Shown: positions 38,505 through 50,703, counted from the stretch's first letter. The stretch: 64,000 nucleotides of DNA from Cryptomeria japonica (GCF_030272615.1 NC_081407.1:100175897-100239896), one strand, 5' to 3'. Notes: generated by a model from the letters alone, not told the origin. Numbers and translations: made by a program.

Positions 38505-39264
38505 GCAATAAAATCTTCTTCAAAGTGTATGCAAATCTGAAATAAGTTTCTTTATACGAGATTATTATATAAATGCATAAATCAACAAACCATATAGACA
38601 TAGGATTTACATGGAGAAATCTTCTCAAAAAAAAAATCCACCAAAGAAGAGGAAAAATATGTATTAGCCTTCAATGTACATGATACAAAATCAACACTAA
38701 CACTCTGCTCTCTAACAACATTACAATGGCACTTGTTGAGCTGTAAACAATGATATGAAACCACTATCTCATACCTCCAATATATAGGCAATTAGAGGCC
38801 AAAACCACAAAACCATGATATCATGCAAAAACCCCATGCCCAACTTTGAGGGCATCTTCCAAGAATAATAAATACATCAATGGCTTCGCATGAGTGTTAC
38901 ATGGGCTCAATCAACGAGTCCCCAAATAGAAAATGTAACTGCAAAATGTATTTTTGACCAATAACTCGCCAACATCTCACATCCTCAAGTCTAGTTCTCC
39001 ATTTCCACTAACTCACATGGGCCCCATCCATCATTACAAGATTCTCTACTTCTTCCTCAAGTGCCTTACAGGAAGTCAAGTCAACCATAATCACCACTAC
39101 AGTGTTCCACCTCCTTCATATAACAACTAATGCTTCTAGAGGAATCCAAATTACAAATTGTTTCTCCAATTACACTCTAGACATCCAAGTGCACCTTCCA
39201 AGAGAGTTGGAGAGACATAAAACATACATAGAATTGCAAGGTAAATGGCACCTTATTCCTAGCT
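38505..39264 (-). repeat. 5' LTR of element D, probably truncated at its inner end
   Basis: Homologous with 30717-31711 from AATAAAATCTTCTTC through to the TAGG-like outer edge near 39264. It is directly followed (minus strand) by integrase codons with no primer binding site. Confidence 0.75.
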
Positions 39265-39913
39265 ACTACTACATCCAATGCACTATGAAATTCAAAATAT
39301 GTCACTTGGTTCATGTCAATGTTGGCTGCAACTAGACCTCTAAGACCTCTGATAAGTAAATAGAAAATATTCTTGCACACACATCAAGAAATAAAAATCA
39401 GTCTATATTCCTAAATCTAATTCCCCTTATACTTATCATACATGTGTGCAAGAAGACAAAACCATCTTGGTTCTCTAACATCCTCTTCAGTTTGCAAAGG
39501 ATGTGATTGTGAGTAATATTACTTAACCATGAAATCATGCAAGACATACTCTATCATAAGCTACAAGAGAGTGGGTCCGGTGGGATGATTAAATAGAAAT
39601 ATATTTGGTCTTATACCTTCTAGACTAGCGCCTACTCCAATGGATAACTCAGTCATGGCCTGCAAAAGGAAAAAAGTGCATACCTGCAAACCATCAATGG
39701 AACTAGACTTGCTGGTGTTGAAAATTGTAGCTAGCTCGGATACCTGACTATTGAATTTTTTAATGTTGTCAATGACAATTAAAATTCCTATGTATTATCT
39801 CTCATGCAATCCGAACCACTTAGGCCTGGGCCCAAACACATGTAACATGAAGGCAAATGATGTAACTTAGGGCTGGGATCAAATACATGTAACTTGTAAT
39901 TATATCTTGCTAA

Positions 39914-40018
39914 GGATAGGACAAGTCCTATGTATAATGTAACTTGTGGATAGGACAAGACCTATGTATAATGTAACTTGTGGATAGGACAAGACCTATG
40001 TATATAAATGTAACTTGT
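39914..40018. repeat. 34-bp tandem repeat, three copies
   Basis: Units starting GGATAGGACAAG at 39914, 39948 and 39982, nearly identical. Confidence 0.88.
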
Positions 40019-40190
40019 AAATTGGTCTGACCCTATATTGGGTGCTAACCATAGATTATTATGAAATCATTTAGCAAGGCGGACCTAAGGCTCCTAGGTT
40101 AGTTGGTCCCATATATATACAAAGTAATTTAAAAACATCATATATACATTTTTTGGAAAATACATTCCTATCTATCATAAGTAAGTTGCT

Positions 40191-40399
40191 TCAGCAATCA
40201 GCATATTATGATCAGAGATCAGCAAACATTATCTAAAGGCAGTGATCATCATTGGAGTTACTTCAGCGATCAGCATATTATGATCAAAGATCAGCAAACA
40301 TTATCTAAAGGCAGCGATCGTCATTGGAGTTACTTCAGCGATCAGCATATTATGATCAGAGATCAGCAAACATCATCTAAAGGCAGCGATCATCATTGA
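40191..40399. repeat. 72-bp tandem repeat, three copies, with a degenerate tail
   Basis: Units start TCAGC(A/G)ATCAGCATATTATG at 40191, 40263 and 40335 and differ at a handful of sites. They are followed to about 40560 by looser CAGCGAAC words. Internal inverted words such as TGATCA recur. Confidence 0.88.
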
Positions 40400-40789
40400 G
40401 TGCACAGCGAACACAATCAGGGGACAGCAAACAATATTAGAAGACAGCGAATATTATTGGAAGCTCAGCGAACCTTATCTGAAGCACTGCTATCACCTTG
40501 GGAGGTCAGCATATTCCATTTAAAGGGCAGCGAACTTCATCTTTGGGACAGCAACATCCGAATTGCAGATAAGTTCACTCCCTAGGTTGAATCTATTATT
40601 GTCCATTATGTGTTGACAGCTTCAAGTGCTGAAGCATATTGTAAAATCACTTCTGATTATTGCCTGATAAACATCTGAAACTTGTTGCTGGGTTTTTCAC
40701 CTCCAAGAGGGAGGTTTTCCCAGGGTACTGCTGTGTTATGTGTGTTTTCTTTGTTATTTTCTGCTTACTGTTATCTGTCTGGTCTTAAA

Positions 40790-41605
40790 ATTAACAGCTG
40801 GGACATACAAATCAAAATATTGAAGACATATATGCTTCACGTGTAGGGCAGCATACTTGATCACTTCTTCCTCTGGCATTGGATTGAGTTGGAAGTATGT
40901 GTCAACTTTTTGAACCCAAACACATGTTGTGGTCTTCCTCGAACCATCATAGCATGGTAAATTAAGCTTACCAATTTTCCTCAGATCAAAGTGATTGTCT
41001 CTATTACTCCTGTTGGGCAAGATTTTCTCATTCTTAAATCCATGTAGTCTTTGAAGGACATATCAATTTGCAACCCTCCATCTATCCAATCTTGGTGGAA
41101 TTGATCTTGTAAATCCACCAACGTAGGTTCATTGCCTTCAGGATGCTCTACCCTAGGTGGGAAAGTAGGTATCATTGGTCTAGAACTAGTTGTAGGAACA
41201 TGTCAATTTGGAGTTCTATTGTTGATTGAATTGTCTCCATTTCCATCATTGCCTCCATTATTGCCACCTTGGTTGTTATTGTTATTTGTATTTATCATGG
41301 TTTGAGTCAACATGTCCAATAATTGTGCCATTCTCTATTGAATAGTTCTTTGTTCTACCATGAATTGATTCATACGGTTGGTGATATCTCCTCTATCTCC
41401 CACGTTTCTACCTCCTTGTTCACTACTTCGAGATTCAGGACTGTTAGGGCTGGTATTTGGAACAGATCCTTGGTGGCTACCTAAAATATTGGAGGTTGTC
41501 TCTCCTTCTGGAACTTAGGCCAGCTTCCACTGTCTTCTTATCTCCCTGTTATAGTATCTTCTCTCCCTTTCATTCATATACCTTCATAGGCTGGCAGGTT
41601 TACCA
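40790..41605 (-). pseudogene. gag: gypsy gag remnant
   Basis: Minus-strand translation shows LRKIGKLNLPCYDGSRKT, VWVQKVDTYFQLNPM and EEEVIKYAALHV, the conserved core of plant Ty3/gypsy gag. Upstream is a Asn/Gly-rich stretch. It is followed to the right by a primer binding site (41606-41617) and an LTR-like start at 41620, so this is the 5' end of a minus-strand element. Everything 3' of gag is missing: the similarity ends abruptly near 40790 and pol is absent. Frame shifts and a stop (near 41000) are present. Confidence 0.72.
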
Positions 41606-41617
41606 GCTCTGATAACA
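41606..41617 (-). promoter_or_regulatory. degenerate primer binding site and LTR edge
   Basis: Minus strand TGTTATCAGAGC, one mismatch from the initiator tRNA-Met site, two bases inside an LTR edge whose plus-strand text starts TGTTATGTCCC at 41620. The far end of that LTR, somewhere in 41620-42600, could not be placed. Confidence 0.65.
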
Positions 41618-41619
41618 CT

Positions 41620-42665
41620 TGTTATGTCCCTTGTGAGATCTCTTCTATCTTTATAATTTAATGAGACAATTATGCTTATGATTCTTAGGGTGAGTGGAAT
41701 TGTGTAATGGAATTATTGTTATGTAATACTTAAATCAAGAAGGGCTAAATTCATGAGTCTTGTATGAATATGAAAAATGCGATAATAGAGCCTTCTTATC
41801 TGATATAAATTTCAATATGCAATGGATCTGCAGAATGTACTAAGATTATTGGGATCCACTGATTGTATTATTGTTACAAGGATATAGATTCGGATCTTTA
41901 TTTGGTAAGATTGTTGTCCCTGACTTATCTCCTTATGATCATGCGATTGGATTGGTTATGAGTCTGATCTGAAATATGATATTTGTTCTCTACCTGCTAT
42001 ATCTTTGTATTTATGCAACCCTTGACGCCATCTCTGCTAGAAGTCTCCTTTGTGCATGCGTCCTTAACCTAGCAATTGAATGGTTAATCACGCTCCTCTC
42101 ACTCGATTGTCTTGTGGCTCGCTTGAGCACTGCAAGTATAAATAAATATATAAGACAAATATTCGATGCCTTGGGAAGAACTCGTGATCATCCTTAAATG
42201 TGCCACGAGGGGACATAATGTGAGAAGTTGTGTCTCAACATCCATAACCCTCTGCAAACAAGTGCCAAATCGTGCCCCTTCCTTGTAAATATGGCATTAG
42301 TTAAGTAACTAATGCCAGATCATGGCAATCCTTCCTTGGACAGCGATAATGTATGAGACAATTACTTGCCTCTGATTGATCTGTTGTATCTTTTCCTTGG
42401 ACAGCGATGCATTTATCACTATCTAATCAACATTTGAGAGAACTTACTATTTTCTTCTTGGCAGCCATAGCCTTATTTCTTATTGATTAATACATGAGAC
42501 ATCCTAAGCTTGGAATGCCTTTGGACGATGTTAATTTCTTTGATTGATTTGCTTCAAAGATCACACGGGATTATTACAGATTAAGTGCAGGAGAGTTGGT
42601 CATTTTGGAGAAAGAAAACCAATCTTGTTGTCCTTTGCCACTGAAGTCAAAGGGGGAGAGATGGG
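41620..42665. other. probable LTR remnant, otherwise unassigned
   Basis: Begins at the LTR edge next to the gag remnant. It contains repeated CCTTGGACAGCGAT words near 42335 and 42394. No gene is recognised. Confidence 0.45.
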
Positions 42666-43134
42666 TTCTTGTGAACCGCAACTCATGAAAAATGGATCAC
42701 CGAGTTTGACTCAAAAACTACACAAATGAATCCTGATAGCAATATCATCATTTGACTTGCTATGGAAAATATCTCCTACTTGTCAATTTAATGAGCTAAA
42801 GAGGCTCTATAATGAATGGTTCATAAGGCACGAGACTTGCTGAAGGTTTTGCAAATGGGGTAGCAAGATAAGTGGGCTAAACCTTGGAGGAAACTCCATG
42901 GTTAAGCGCGCTTGAGTTAGAGTAAAACTGGGATGGGTGACCTCTCGAGAAGGCCCAATGCTTCACCTCTTTGAGCATCACCTAGATGCAATGAGTGCTA
43001 AATGTGCCATTCATTCTTGTGAACCACTACTCATGAAACATGGGTCAATGTGTTTGACTCTAAAACTACACAATTGAATCCTCATAGCAATATCATAATT
43101 TGACTTGCTATGGAAAATATCTCCTACTTATCAA
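42666..43134. repeat. direct repeats flanking a 5S-derived segment
   Basis: A 121-bp sequence starting TTCTTGTGAACC occurs at 42666-42786 and again at 43014-43134, 348 bp apart, with roughly one in ten bases changed. The 5S-like fragment (42882-42970) lies between. The layout fits a tandem repeat with a 348-bp unit or a damaged Cassandra-like TRIM. Confidence 0.75.
42882..42970 (+). pseudogene. 5S rRNA-derived fragment
   Basis: The 3' two thirds of plant 5S rRNA is recognisable: GGTTAAGCGCGCTTGAG matches the A-box and intermediate-element region, and GGGATGGGTGACCTCTCGAG matches the C-box region. It continues to an ending like that of 5S. The 5' third is not recognisable. As the 5' part is lost and the rest mutated, it is not a working gene. 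In plants such sequences occur in Cassandra TRIM LTRs and in 5S-derived SINEs (family knowledge). Confidence 0.8.
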
Positions 43135-43727
43135 GTGAAAATGCTTAGAAACCCTGTCAATCTTCTTATCAATGTCTGATTTCAAATGTGGATCCAAGCA
43201 TAAACTAGGTGTGGCAGTATAGAATCTCCAAACCCCAACAATTTGATGCTATGATGGCTTGCTTGCAAATATATCGTTTCAATAAAAAAAATCACAACAA
43301 TAAGCTCAAATGTGATCCATGAATAGAACCACCAAGGAAAAGAGAATGTTCATCCTCAACTCCACAATGAAGCCAAGAGGGTTTTTTCCCTCTTCATCTC
43401 CCGCCAAAGATTTTCATTCTTGAATGCTTAGATCTAAAAATAGATTCAATACAATGACAAATGGATGATTTGTTTTGAGTGCTTAACTTTCCTTTATAAG
43501 CACCTTCTTTTAGTTCGTTAATTAACTTTATTTCTTCTGAGTGTTTAAAAACACTTTTCGAATTAAGTGTTACCTAGGTCTTACCCCATCTTCCCATGTG
43601 GCTGCTTAAGTGCAATTTTTGCTTAAACAGCTATAGTGTTTCCATGCAAATTTTTTATTACGAGAAAAAGGTAAATTGGAATATTTTCCTATTTTCATGG
43701 AGTAGCTACTGCTTAAAAATTAAAATG

Positions 43728-44244
43728 ACACGACCTTGTCTTCACTAATGTCTAACAACATCCCTACAAACATGGTGACTATGATTATGTTTACACTATA
43801 CCGATGATCCAAACAAAGGAAATTGTCTCCAAGCATTCAATGTATGCCAACCTTCATTTGTGTCATCATTTTCAAATGAACCTTTGTGACAACTCCCACA
43901 AAATACAATTTAAAATGATTGCTTAAAAATAAACAACAAAATTTAATATTCATGGGGCCACCAACTCCACAAATTGTTGCTCAAAATATTGAGCAGTGGC
44001 TACTAGCCAAAGTAAGGCTAGGGTCCCCATGAAAAAAAGTGGGGGTTGAAAATAAGCAGCAACTACACACGACCTTGTCTTCACTAATGTCTAACGACAT
44101 CCCTACAAACATGGTGACTATGATTATGTTTACACTATACCGATGATCCAAACAAAGGAAATTGTCTCCGAGCACTCAATGTATGCCAAACAAAATTATG
44201 CCAACCTTCATTTGCATCATCATTTTCAAATGAACCTTTGTGAC
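43728..44244. repeat. 339-bp-spaced direct repeat; second copy split by element B
   Basis: Copy 1 (43728-43903) and copy 2 (from 44067) share about 175 bp starting ACACGACCTTGTC with few differences. Copy 2 is cut at GTGAC (44240-44244) by element B and resumes at 59889 with AACTCCCACAAAA. Copy 1 shows the uninterrupted text at 43886-43903 and so serves as the empty-site version. Confidence 0.9.
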
Positions 44245-45851
44245 TGTCGTGACGTTTTCACACATCGCCCCATTGCAAATGGAGACCCCCTACTTTTTTG
44301 GCCCTTCCGATCTTTTGGCTTTGTTTTTTGGGTCTTTTTCGCAGCAGTCTCGTTAGTCTCTCTTCTTTGCAAGTGTTTGGGGGTCATATTGATTAAGTCT
44401 GCTTTTCTTTTGAGCAAATTTAATGAAGTCTAGGGCATGTTTTGTCAATTTTAGGGTTTTTGCCTTTAGTCCTAGATTTTAGGGGTTTTTGTTAGGGTTT
44501 TGGAAAAACTAAACATATCGCTGGAATCAGGACCCCTCAAGGAACCTCCCAGTAAAATTTGGGCGAAAACGAAGCAACTTTCTATTTTTAGAAAGTTCCT
44601 ATTTTTTAGGGATTTTACTGAGCCCCGGAATGTCGTCATTTTGCCAAAAATCAAACTTACTATTTTTAGTAATTTCTATTTTTACTAAGTTTCTATTTTT
44701 AGTAAGTGCTTTCCTGACCTATTTTGTCCAAACCCTAACATTTTGAAACACTTACTATTTGGGAAAATCTATTTTTGGCAGGATTTTCACAGGAAAACAC
44801 TGAAAGCTGAATATCTTTGAAGACGCTAAAGACTAAACGTTCCTAAAGACCATTTCTAAATCCGGAAGAGTCAAAAGGCAAACAAGTTGGATCAAAAAAA
44901 TGGTATAGTACAGAACTCCTATTCCAGAAGAAGAAACAATGCAAAATCATATAAGTCTGAAAATTCACATCAATCCACCAATGTCATCCTGATCCGAAAA
45001 TGGCCTGAAATTTGGCTGTCTGAAAATTTGAAAGATCTTCCAAAATCCAAAATTTGCATTATGGCTACTAGGGACCTGAAACCACTTTCAAACATCCTGA
45101 CAATATATATGAAATATAACTTAAAAGTATAAGAAAGGAAAAACACATATTGAAGATGCCACTTAAACTTAAATGTTATATTTCATATATATATTCTGAT
45201 AAAGGAAAATTCCTCCATGGTCAAAATTCCTTCTTCCTAGTAAAAATCAGCCCAAGACATTTGCATGGCGCCAAAGTAGGGTATGCATGGAGAGATGGAA
45301 AAAGTATGAATTCCATGACCAAGAGAAAAATCCGTCCAAGACATTTGCATGGCGCCAAAGTAGGGTATTGTTGTGACCATTTCACACATCGCCCCATCAG
45401 GATGGGGACCCCCTCCTATTTTTTGGTCTTGCTTTCTCTTAGCTTAGTTTTTCCTCTGCTTGCTAGGTGTTTTGAGTGAGTTAGTGGTTGCCTGGGCTGG
45501 GTAGGTTAGGGTTTCCTTCACAGAGCTCACCTAGGGTTTCTTTCAAAACCAAATTTGACCTGGGCTTGGGAAAGTCATGTGTTGTCTGCCTTGAACACTG
45601 ATGTAATCTTAGAAGGATCTTGCCTTTCAGGAGATGGAAAATGTATAGATTGTGCAAAGAAGTTGAAGGGTTTGAGTCAGGATGGGTCAAAGTTGTAGGT
45701 TTTTTAGGTCAAAGTCTTGTCTTCTGTCGAGTCAGAGACAATTGAATGGAGCCAGTAAGCAAATAATAGACTTGAATGACAAAGAGAAGACTCAAGAAGA
45801 TGAATCTAAGGTATGATGGGTGGAAAAGGTCAAGAAACTCGAGCTAATCAT

Positions 45852-48595
45852 GAATTTCGCTCCTGACCCTTCCAAAGGGTCCAAAACGAAATTTCACAAA
45901 GGACCTAAGATTTCACCTAAGTCAAAGATTGGTTGAGCAAATTTGCAAGGAGATGAAAGGAAATGCATCAAAAAGATCGAGTCTAAGGCAAAGTCAAGTT
46001 AATCTCAAGGAAAATTGGGCCTAGAATTGGAATTTCGCTCCTGACCCTTCCAAAGGGTCTAGAGCAAATTCCTCTATAAAACACTCCACCTTGACCCAAA
46101 CTAGGAACTAGCTCATTCCCAGGCATTAGTGAAGGCAAAACACTCATTTGGATGAGGAAATGTGGGAAATGAAGTCAAAATTTGAGCACAAGGAGGAATT
46201 TCGCTCCTAACCCTTCCAAAGGGTCCAGAGCGAAATTCATATAAGACCCTATTTCTTCACAAAATCTTGAAGTGAATGCCAATTTGAACTGGATGATGAT
46301 AGGGGGAGGCCTGAGAAGTTATATCCAAGCCAAGGAAAGGTGAAAAAAGGTGAGAAATGAGCTCAAGGATGAATTTCGCTCCTGACCCTTCCAAAGGGTC
46401 CAAAGCAAAATTCACATAACCCTTATATTGCTCCTTGTTATGGCCAAGTTTTGGACTTCTAAGGCATGGTTGGAATGACTTTGATGTGTTCTTGCCTTTG
46501 AAAGGTGAATTGAGACGATGGAAGAAGTGAGAAATCAACCTAGAGTAGGAATTTCGCTCCTGACCCTTCCAAAGGGTCCAGAGTGAAATTCCCAATTTAA
46601 CCCTCTATTTTGCCTAGAACATTGAAAAGTAAGGATTTTGAGCTAAGTGGATGGCAAATAGACTTGATTGTGGTGAGGAGAAGTGAGTTTGATCAAGTTT
46701 GAAGGTGGATTGAATGGAAGAAGTGAGAAATCAACCTAGAGTAGGAATTTCGCTCCTGACACTTCCAAAGGGTCCAGAGCGAAATTCTTGAAAACACCTA
46801 TCTTAGATGAGGTCAAATCCTTGGTTTCTATGGCGTGGTTGAAGGTGGATTGGTTTATATTGGCTTTGCAATGGAGAGTGGAGTTCAAGAAATGAGAGAT
46901 CAAGCCTAGAATGTGAATTTCGCTCCTGACCCTTCCAAAGGGTTCAGAGCGAAATTTTCAAAATCTCCTCTTTCTCTCAATTTTATGTTAAGCAAAGTAT
47001 TGATTAGGGTGAATTGAGCTTGAAGATGTCCTTAAGCATGCATTTGATTGAGTTGTGATCACTAGAAGTGAAGATCCCAAGCTAGAGCATGAATTTCACT
47101 CCTGACCCTTCCAAAGGGTCCAGAGCGAAATTCTCTTTAGGTCTTGTCCCTGGCCATGGTTTTGAGCGAATTTCTCCTTTCAGGCCTTCTTAGGGGTCAA
47201 ACAAGTGTTGCCTTCATAAGAGAGGGATCCAAAGATGAGAGTCCAAGTAAAAGAAAGTGAGAAGGATAGAGCTAAGTGAGGGAAATCAAGCAAATCATGA
47301 ATTTCGCTCCTGACCCTTCCAAAAGGTCTAGAGCGAAATTCTCAAAATCACCTAGTTTGCTCATAATTAAGATCAAGAGATGGATTCCTAGGCCTTGGTG
47401 GGGAGAAGACTAGTGTATGTTTGTCTTGGGAGGCATTTTGGAGCAAAGGAAATGATGGAATTGAGCCAAATCATAAATTTCGCTCCTGACCCTTCCAAAG
47501 GGTCTAGAGCGAAATTCCTAGAAGACACCCATTTCTTCCTTGATTAGACCAAGATCTTAGTTCCCTGGGCATAGTTGGAAGAAGATTGACATGTTTTTGC
47601 CTTAGGAAATGAATGAAGGCGAAAGAAATGAAGGATTTTGTCCAAGACATGAATTTCGCTCTTGCCCCTTCCAAAGGGTCCAGAGCGAAATTCTTGAAAA
47701 CACCTATTTTCCCCTTTAGATGAGGTCAAAACCTTGGTTCTTATGGCATGGATGGAAGTGGAATGATGTATTCTTGCCTTTTGAGGTAGATTGGAGTTGA
47801 AAGAATGAAGAAATGAGCTCAAAATATGAATTTCACTCCCGACCCTTCCAAAGGGTCGAGAGTGAAATTCCCAATTTCTCTTTTTTCTTCCAATTTTGTG
47901 TCAAGACAAACATTGACCAAGGTGAATTGAGCTTGGAGATACCCCTAGGCATGCCTTTGAGTGGCTTATGAACACCCAAAATGAAGATTTTGAGCTAGAG
48001 CATGGATTTCGCTCCTGAACCTTCCAAAGGGTCCAGAGCGAAATCCTAAATAGGTCCTATCCCTAGCCATGGTTTTGAGTGAATTTCTCCTTTCAGTCCT
48101 TCCTAAGGATAGAACAAGTGTTTTCTTCATGAGAGAGGAATCCAGAGGTGAAAATCATGACAAAGCAAGGTAAGAAGAAAGTAGAATTCAACCTAAAGGA
48201 AGAAAATCGCTCCTAACCCTTCCAAAGGGTCCAAAGCGAATTTCTTCACTAAACACTATTCCTTGCTCCAGACTACAAGCTAGTGCATTCCCAATCAATT
48301 TCAAAGGCCAAAGACTTGTTATTAATAACCTAAGGGATGAAGAATGAAGCTAAGTGAGGGAAAACAAGCAAATTATGAATTTCGCTCCTGACCCTTCCAA
48401 AGGGTCCAGAGCGAAATTCTCAAAATCACCTAATTTGTTCATGATAGAAGCTAAAATATGAATTCCTAGGCCTTGGAAGAGAGAAGACTAGTGCATACTT
48501 GCCTTGGTAAGCAATTTGGGGTAAAGAAATGATGCAATTTGGACCTAATCATGAAAATCGCTCCTGACCCTTCCAAAGGGTCCAGGGCGAAGTCC
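45852..48595 (+). repeat. 16-copy array of a 43-bp double palindrome, ~176-bp period
   Basis: Core copies start at 45852, 46030, 46196, 46371, 46549, 46745, 46915, 47091, 47299, 47475, 47651, 47828, 48004, 48202, 48377 and 48553. Nine of the 15 steps are 175-178 bp. Each core has outer arms GAATTTCGCT and AGCGAAATTC around inner arms GACCCTT and AAGGGTC, with 3-nt joints. The spacers are related between copies (for example CTTGCCTTTTGAGG-like words and TTGG(A)GGTGAATTGAG-like words) but far more diverged than the cores. Confidence 0.93.
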
Positions 48596-49059
48596 TCTGA
48601 AGTCCCTATTTTTTTCACCTTGTTTGAAGGCAAGTTGCAAGTTCATGATGGCAAGAACATTGAAAGGTTAAGGATCAAGATGGTGAAATAATGGAAAGAT
48701 GGAGTGAATGGAGTAAAATGGCAAACATTAAATCTTGAAGAAACTTCAACATCTCCTAGGGTTGCCTATGTCTCTTCAAAAGATTCACAAGCAAGTCACA
48801 TTCAAAACACATTATTCCTCTCCTAAATTGCTAATCAAACCTCATTTTGAATAAATAATGCAAATCCTCCTTGATTAAACACTTGTCAAATGGGCTAAAT
48901 TGATCTTTGAGCTTTAAAATTCAAAAAAATCACTCTTTGCCACCTAAGAATATTTTTTTTAAGCTTTATTGCTAGGTCGGCCACCTTAGAGATGGATTTT
49001 TTTAAATTGTATTTGTTTATTTAAGAGGTCGGCCTCTTGGAAAAAGGATGAAAGCGCCC

Positions 49060-49581
49060 TATAAAGGTAAGTAAATTTTGCAAGCATTAATCATTCATTC
49101 ATACTTTCTTCCTAAGCGAATTCGAGGAGCAGAACTGGAGGAGCGAATTGCAGCAGGTGTAGACAAATTTCTGATCTAGGAAGGCTGGTCAAGGTCTGAA
49201 TCTGCAAAGGCGAACCTGAGGTGCAGACCCGAAGCTTTTGACCCCCTTTGAATATCACTTGGAAGGAAGGCGAATCCAGCAGCAATCTACCTTTTTATCC
49301 ATCTTTTCAGGTTGATAATTAGAAATCAAGGATAAGGTATGTACAATCTGATTTTGAAGATGTATTGAAGATCTGATTCAAATTTATATGTCAATCTTCT
49401 TAAGGTTAGGTCTTCAATAATCTAGTTTGATTTGTAGGTGATGTCAATTTGAAAATTCATAATTTTAAAGGTTTATCATTTTATTTTCAAATTAAAGTTC
49501 AATTGTTTCTTTAAAAGATCTCAAATGACCTAGCTAGGGTACTATACCTGAACCTAACTTAAGCCTTTTTGTAGGTAGCAA
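49060..49581 (+). promoter_or_regulatory. promoter-like segment and 5' UTR intron of the unit C gene
   Basis: TATAAAG at 49060-49066 precedes a leader of about 270 bp. A splice donor AAG|GTATGT lies at 49337 and a pyrimidine-rich acceptor TTTTTGTAG at 49574, a few bases before the ATG at 49582. The arrangement looks like a plant gene promoter with a leader intron rather than LTR sequence. Transcription is inferred, not shown. Confidence 0.5.
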
Positions 49582-50703
49582 ATGGCGGCCCCCAAGGCAA
49601 GTGGATCCGCTACCCGGCAAGCTCTCATTAAAGAAGATCAAAAGAATGATGACATGGAGACAAGGATCGTATCCAAATGGAACAGTATTGGAGACACCAA
49701 CTTAGGAAACTTCAATGTGAAGAAGTTTCGAGAAGCACCCTACATTGACAAGCCATCACCCATAGCCAAGAAGATAATTGAGAGTGGCATCATCAAGGCC
49801 GCAAGCTTCCCTCTCGCAGTCAGATGTCATGAGCTAATGATCGAATGTGCCAGGCACTATGATTCACATTCAAGGACAATTGTAGCCAAGGATGGAATTG
49901 TCTTCGCCTATCTTTCAGAAGAAGCTATAAGTGAAGCTTTTCATCTTCCAGAGCCGAGAGATATAATCTACAAGAGCTTAGAAGGAGCTAAGTCTGTCTA
50001 CGAAGATGACCCTGATGCATGTCTGAACTTCATCAATAAGAATTGGTTACTCAAGAGTAGGCCTCGCTTGAATAAGATACCCAACACGCCTCACAGAATT
50101 GATTTCCAAGAGGAATTCAGAGACTTGATAACCATGCTCAATCCGGTTATAGGTGCCTCTCAGGCCTTCTTTTTCGACAAGTGGATGTTCTTCTTTATAC
50201 AAGTGATTGTTCAAGGAAAAGGAATGTTCAATTGGGCCAGAATTATTAGCAACAACCTAGATGTGCAGTTGAGGAAGCTAGTCCCTACTAAGTCATTCCA
50301 CATGAGTTCATATGTTATATATTCTTTAGTCAGATGTTTTGAGTATGCAGGGCTACAACATAGAGGAGTTGTTGGGAGAGGGACAGGAGAGATAAGAGTA
50401 TGTGATTCTTATGCTCAATTGCACCATCCGCCTAAGAATTACTACAAGCTAGTCAATGACACCTTCACAATGTATATCACTAGGACGTTACAAGGAGGGA
50501 TTCACCATCGACTGTCTCCAGAAGCAAAGGAGCTCGTGAAGAAACATGGTGCATGGTTCATCCAATTTCCAAAATTCACCTACATCAAGGTCCATGGATG
50601 TCCTTCACCTCCTTATATGTTGCCAAGGTATCCTACAGATAGAATAATATTACTTGAAGTGACTAGACAGTTGGCAACTTGTGCTAAAGCATCAAGACAT
50701 AAG

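Larger units (their letters stand above)
30717..39264 (-). mobile_element. decayed Ty1/copia element (element D) in the presumed calnexin intron
   Basis: LTRs at 30717-31711 and about 38505-39264, with 5-bp flanking repeats ACTAC at 30712-30716 and 39265-39269. A minus-strand polypurine tract (AAGTGGGAGAA) abuts the left LTR near 31712. Between the LTRs are heavily mutated integrase, RT and RNase H pieces in minus-strand order. The right LTR runs straight into integrase sequence, so gag, protease, the primer site and the start of integrase have been deleted. Solo LTR A (35013-37971) interrupts the end of integrase. Another 1.4 kb (32401-33800) of unknown origin separates RT from RNase H. Confidence 0.85.

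Noticed and set aside
45852-48595. CRISPR-like array (regular repeats with spacers)
   Set aside because: Spacers are homologous to one another, about 133 bp long, and the locus is inside a plant retroelement. It is a tandem repeat with a conserved core.
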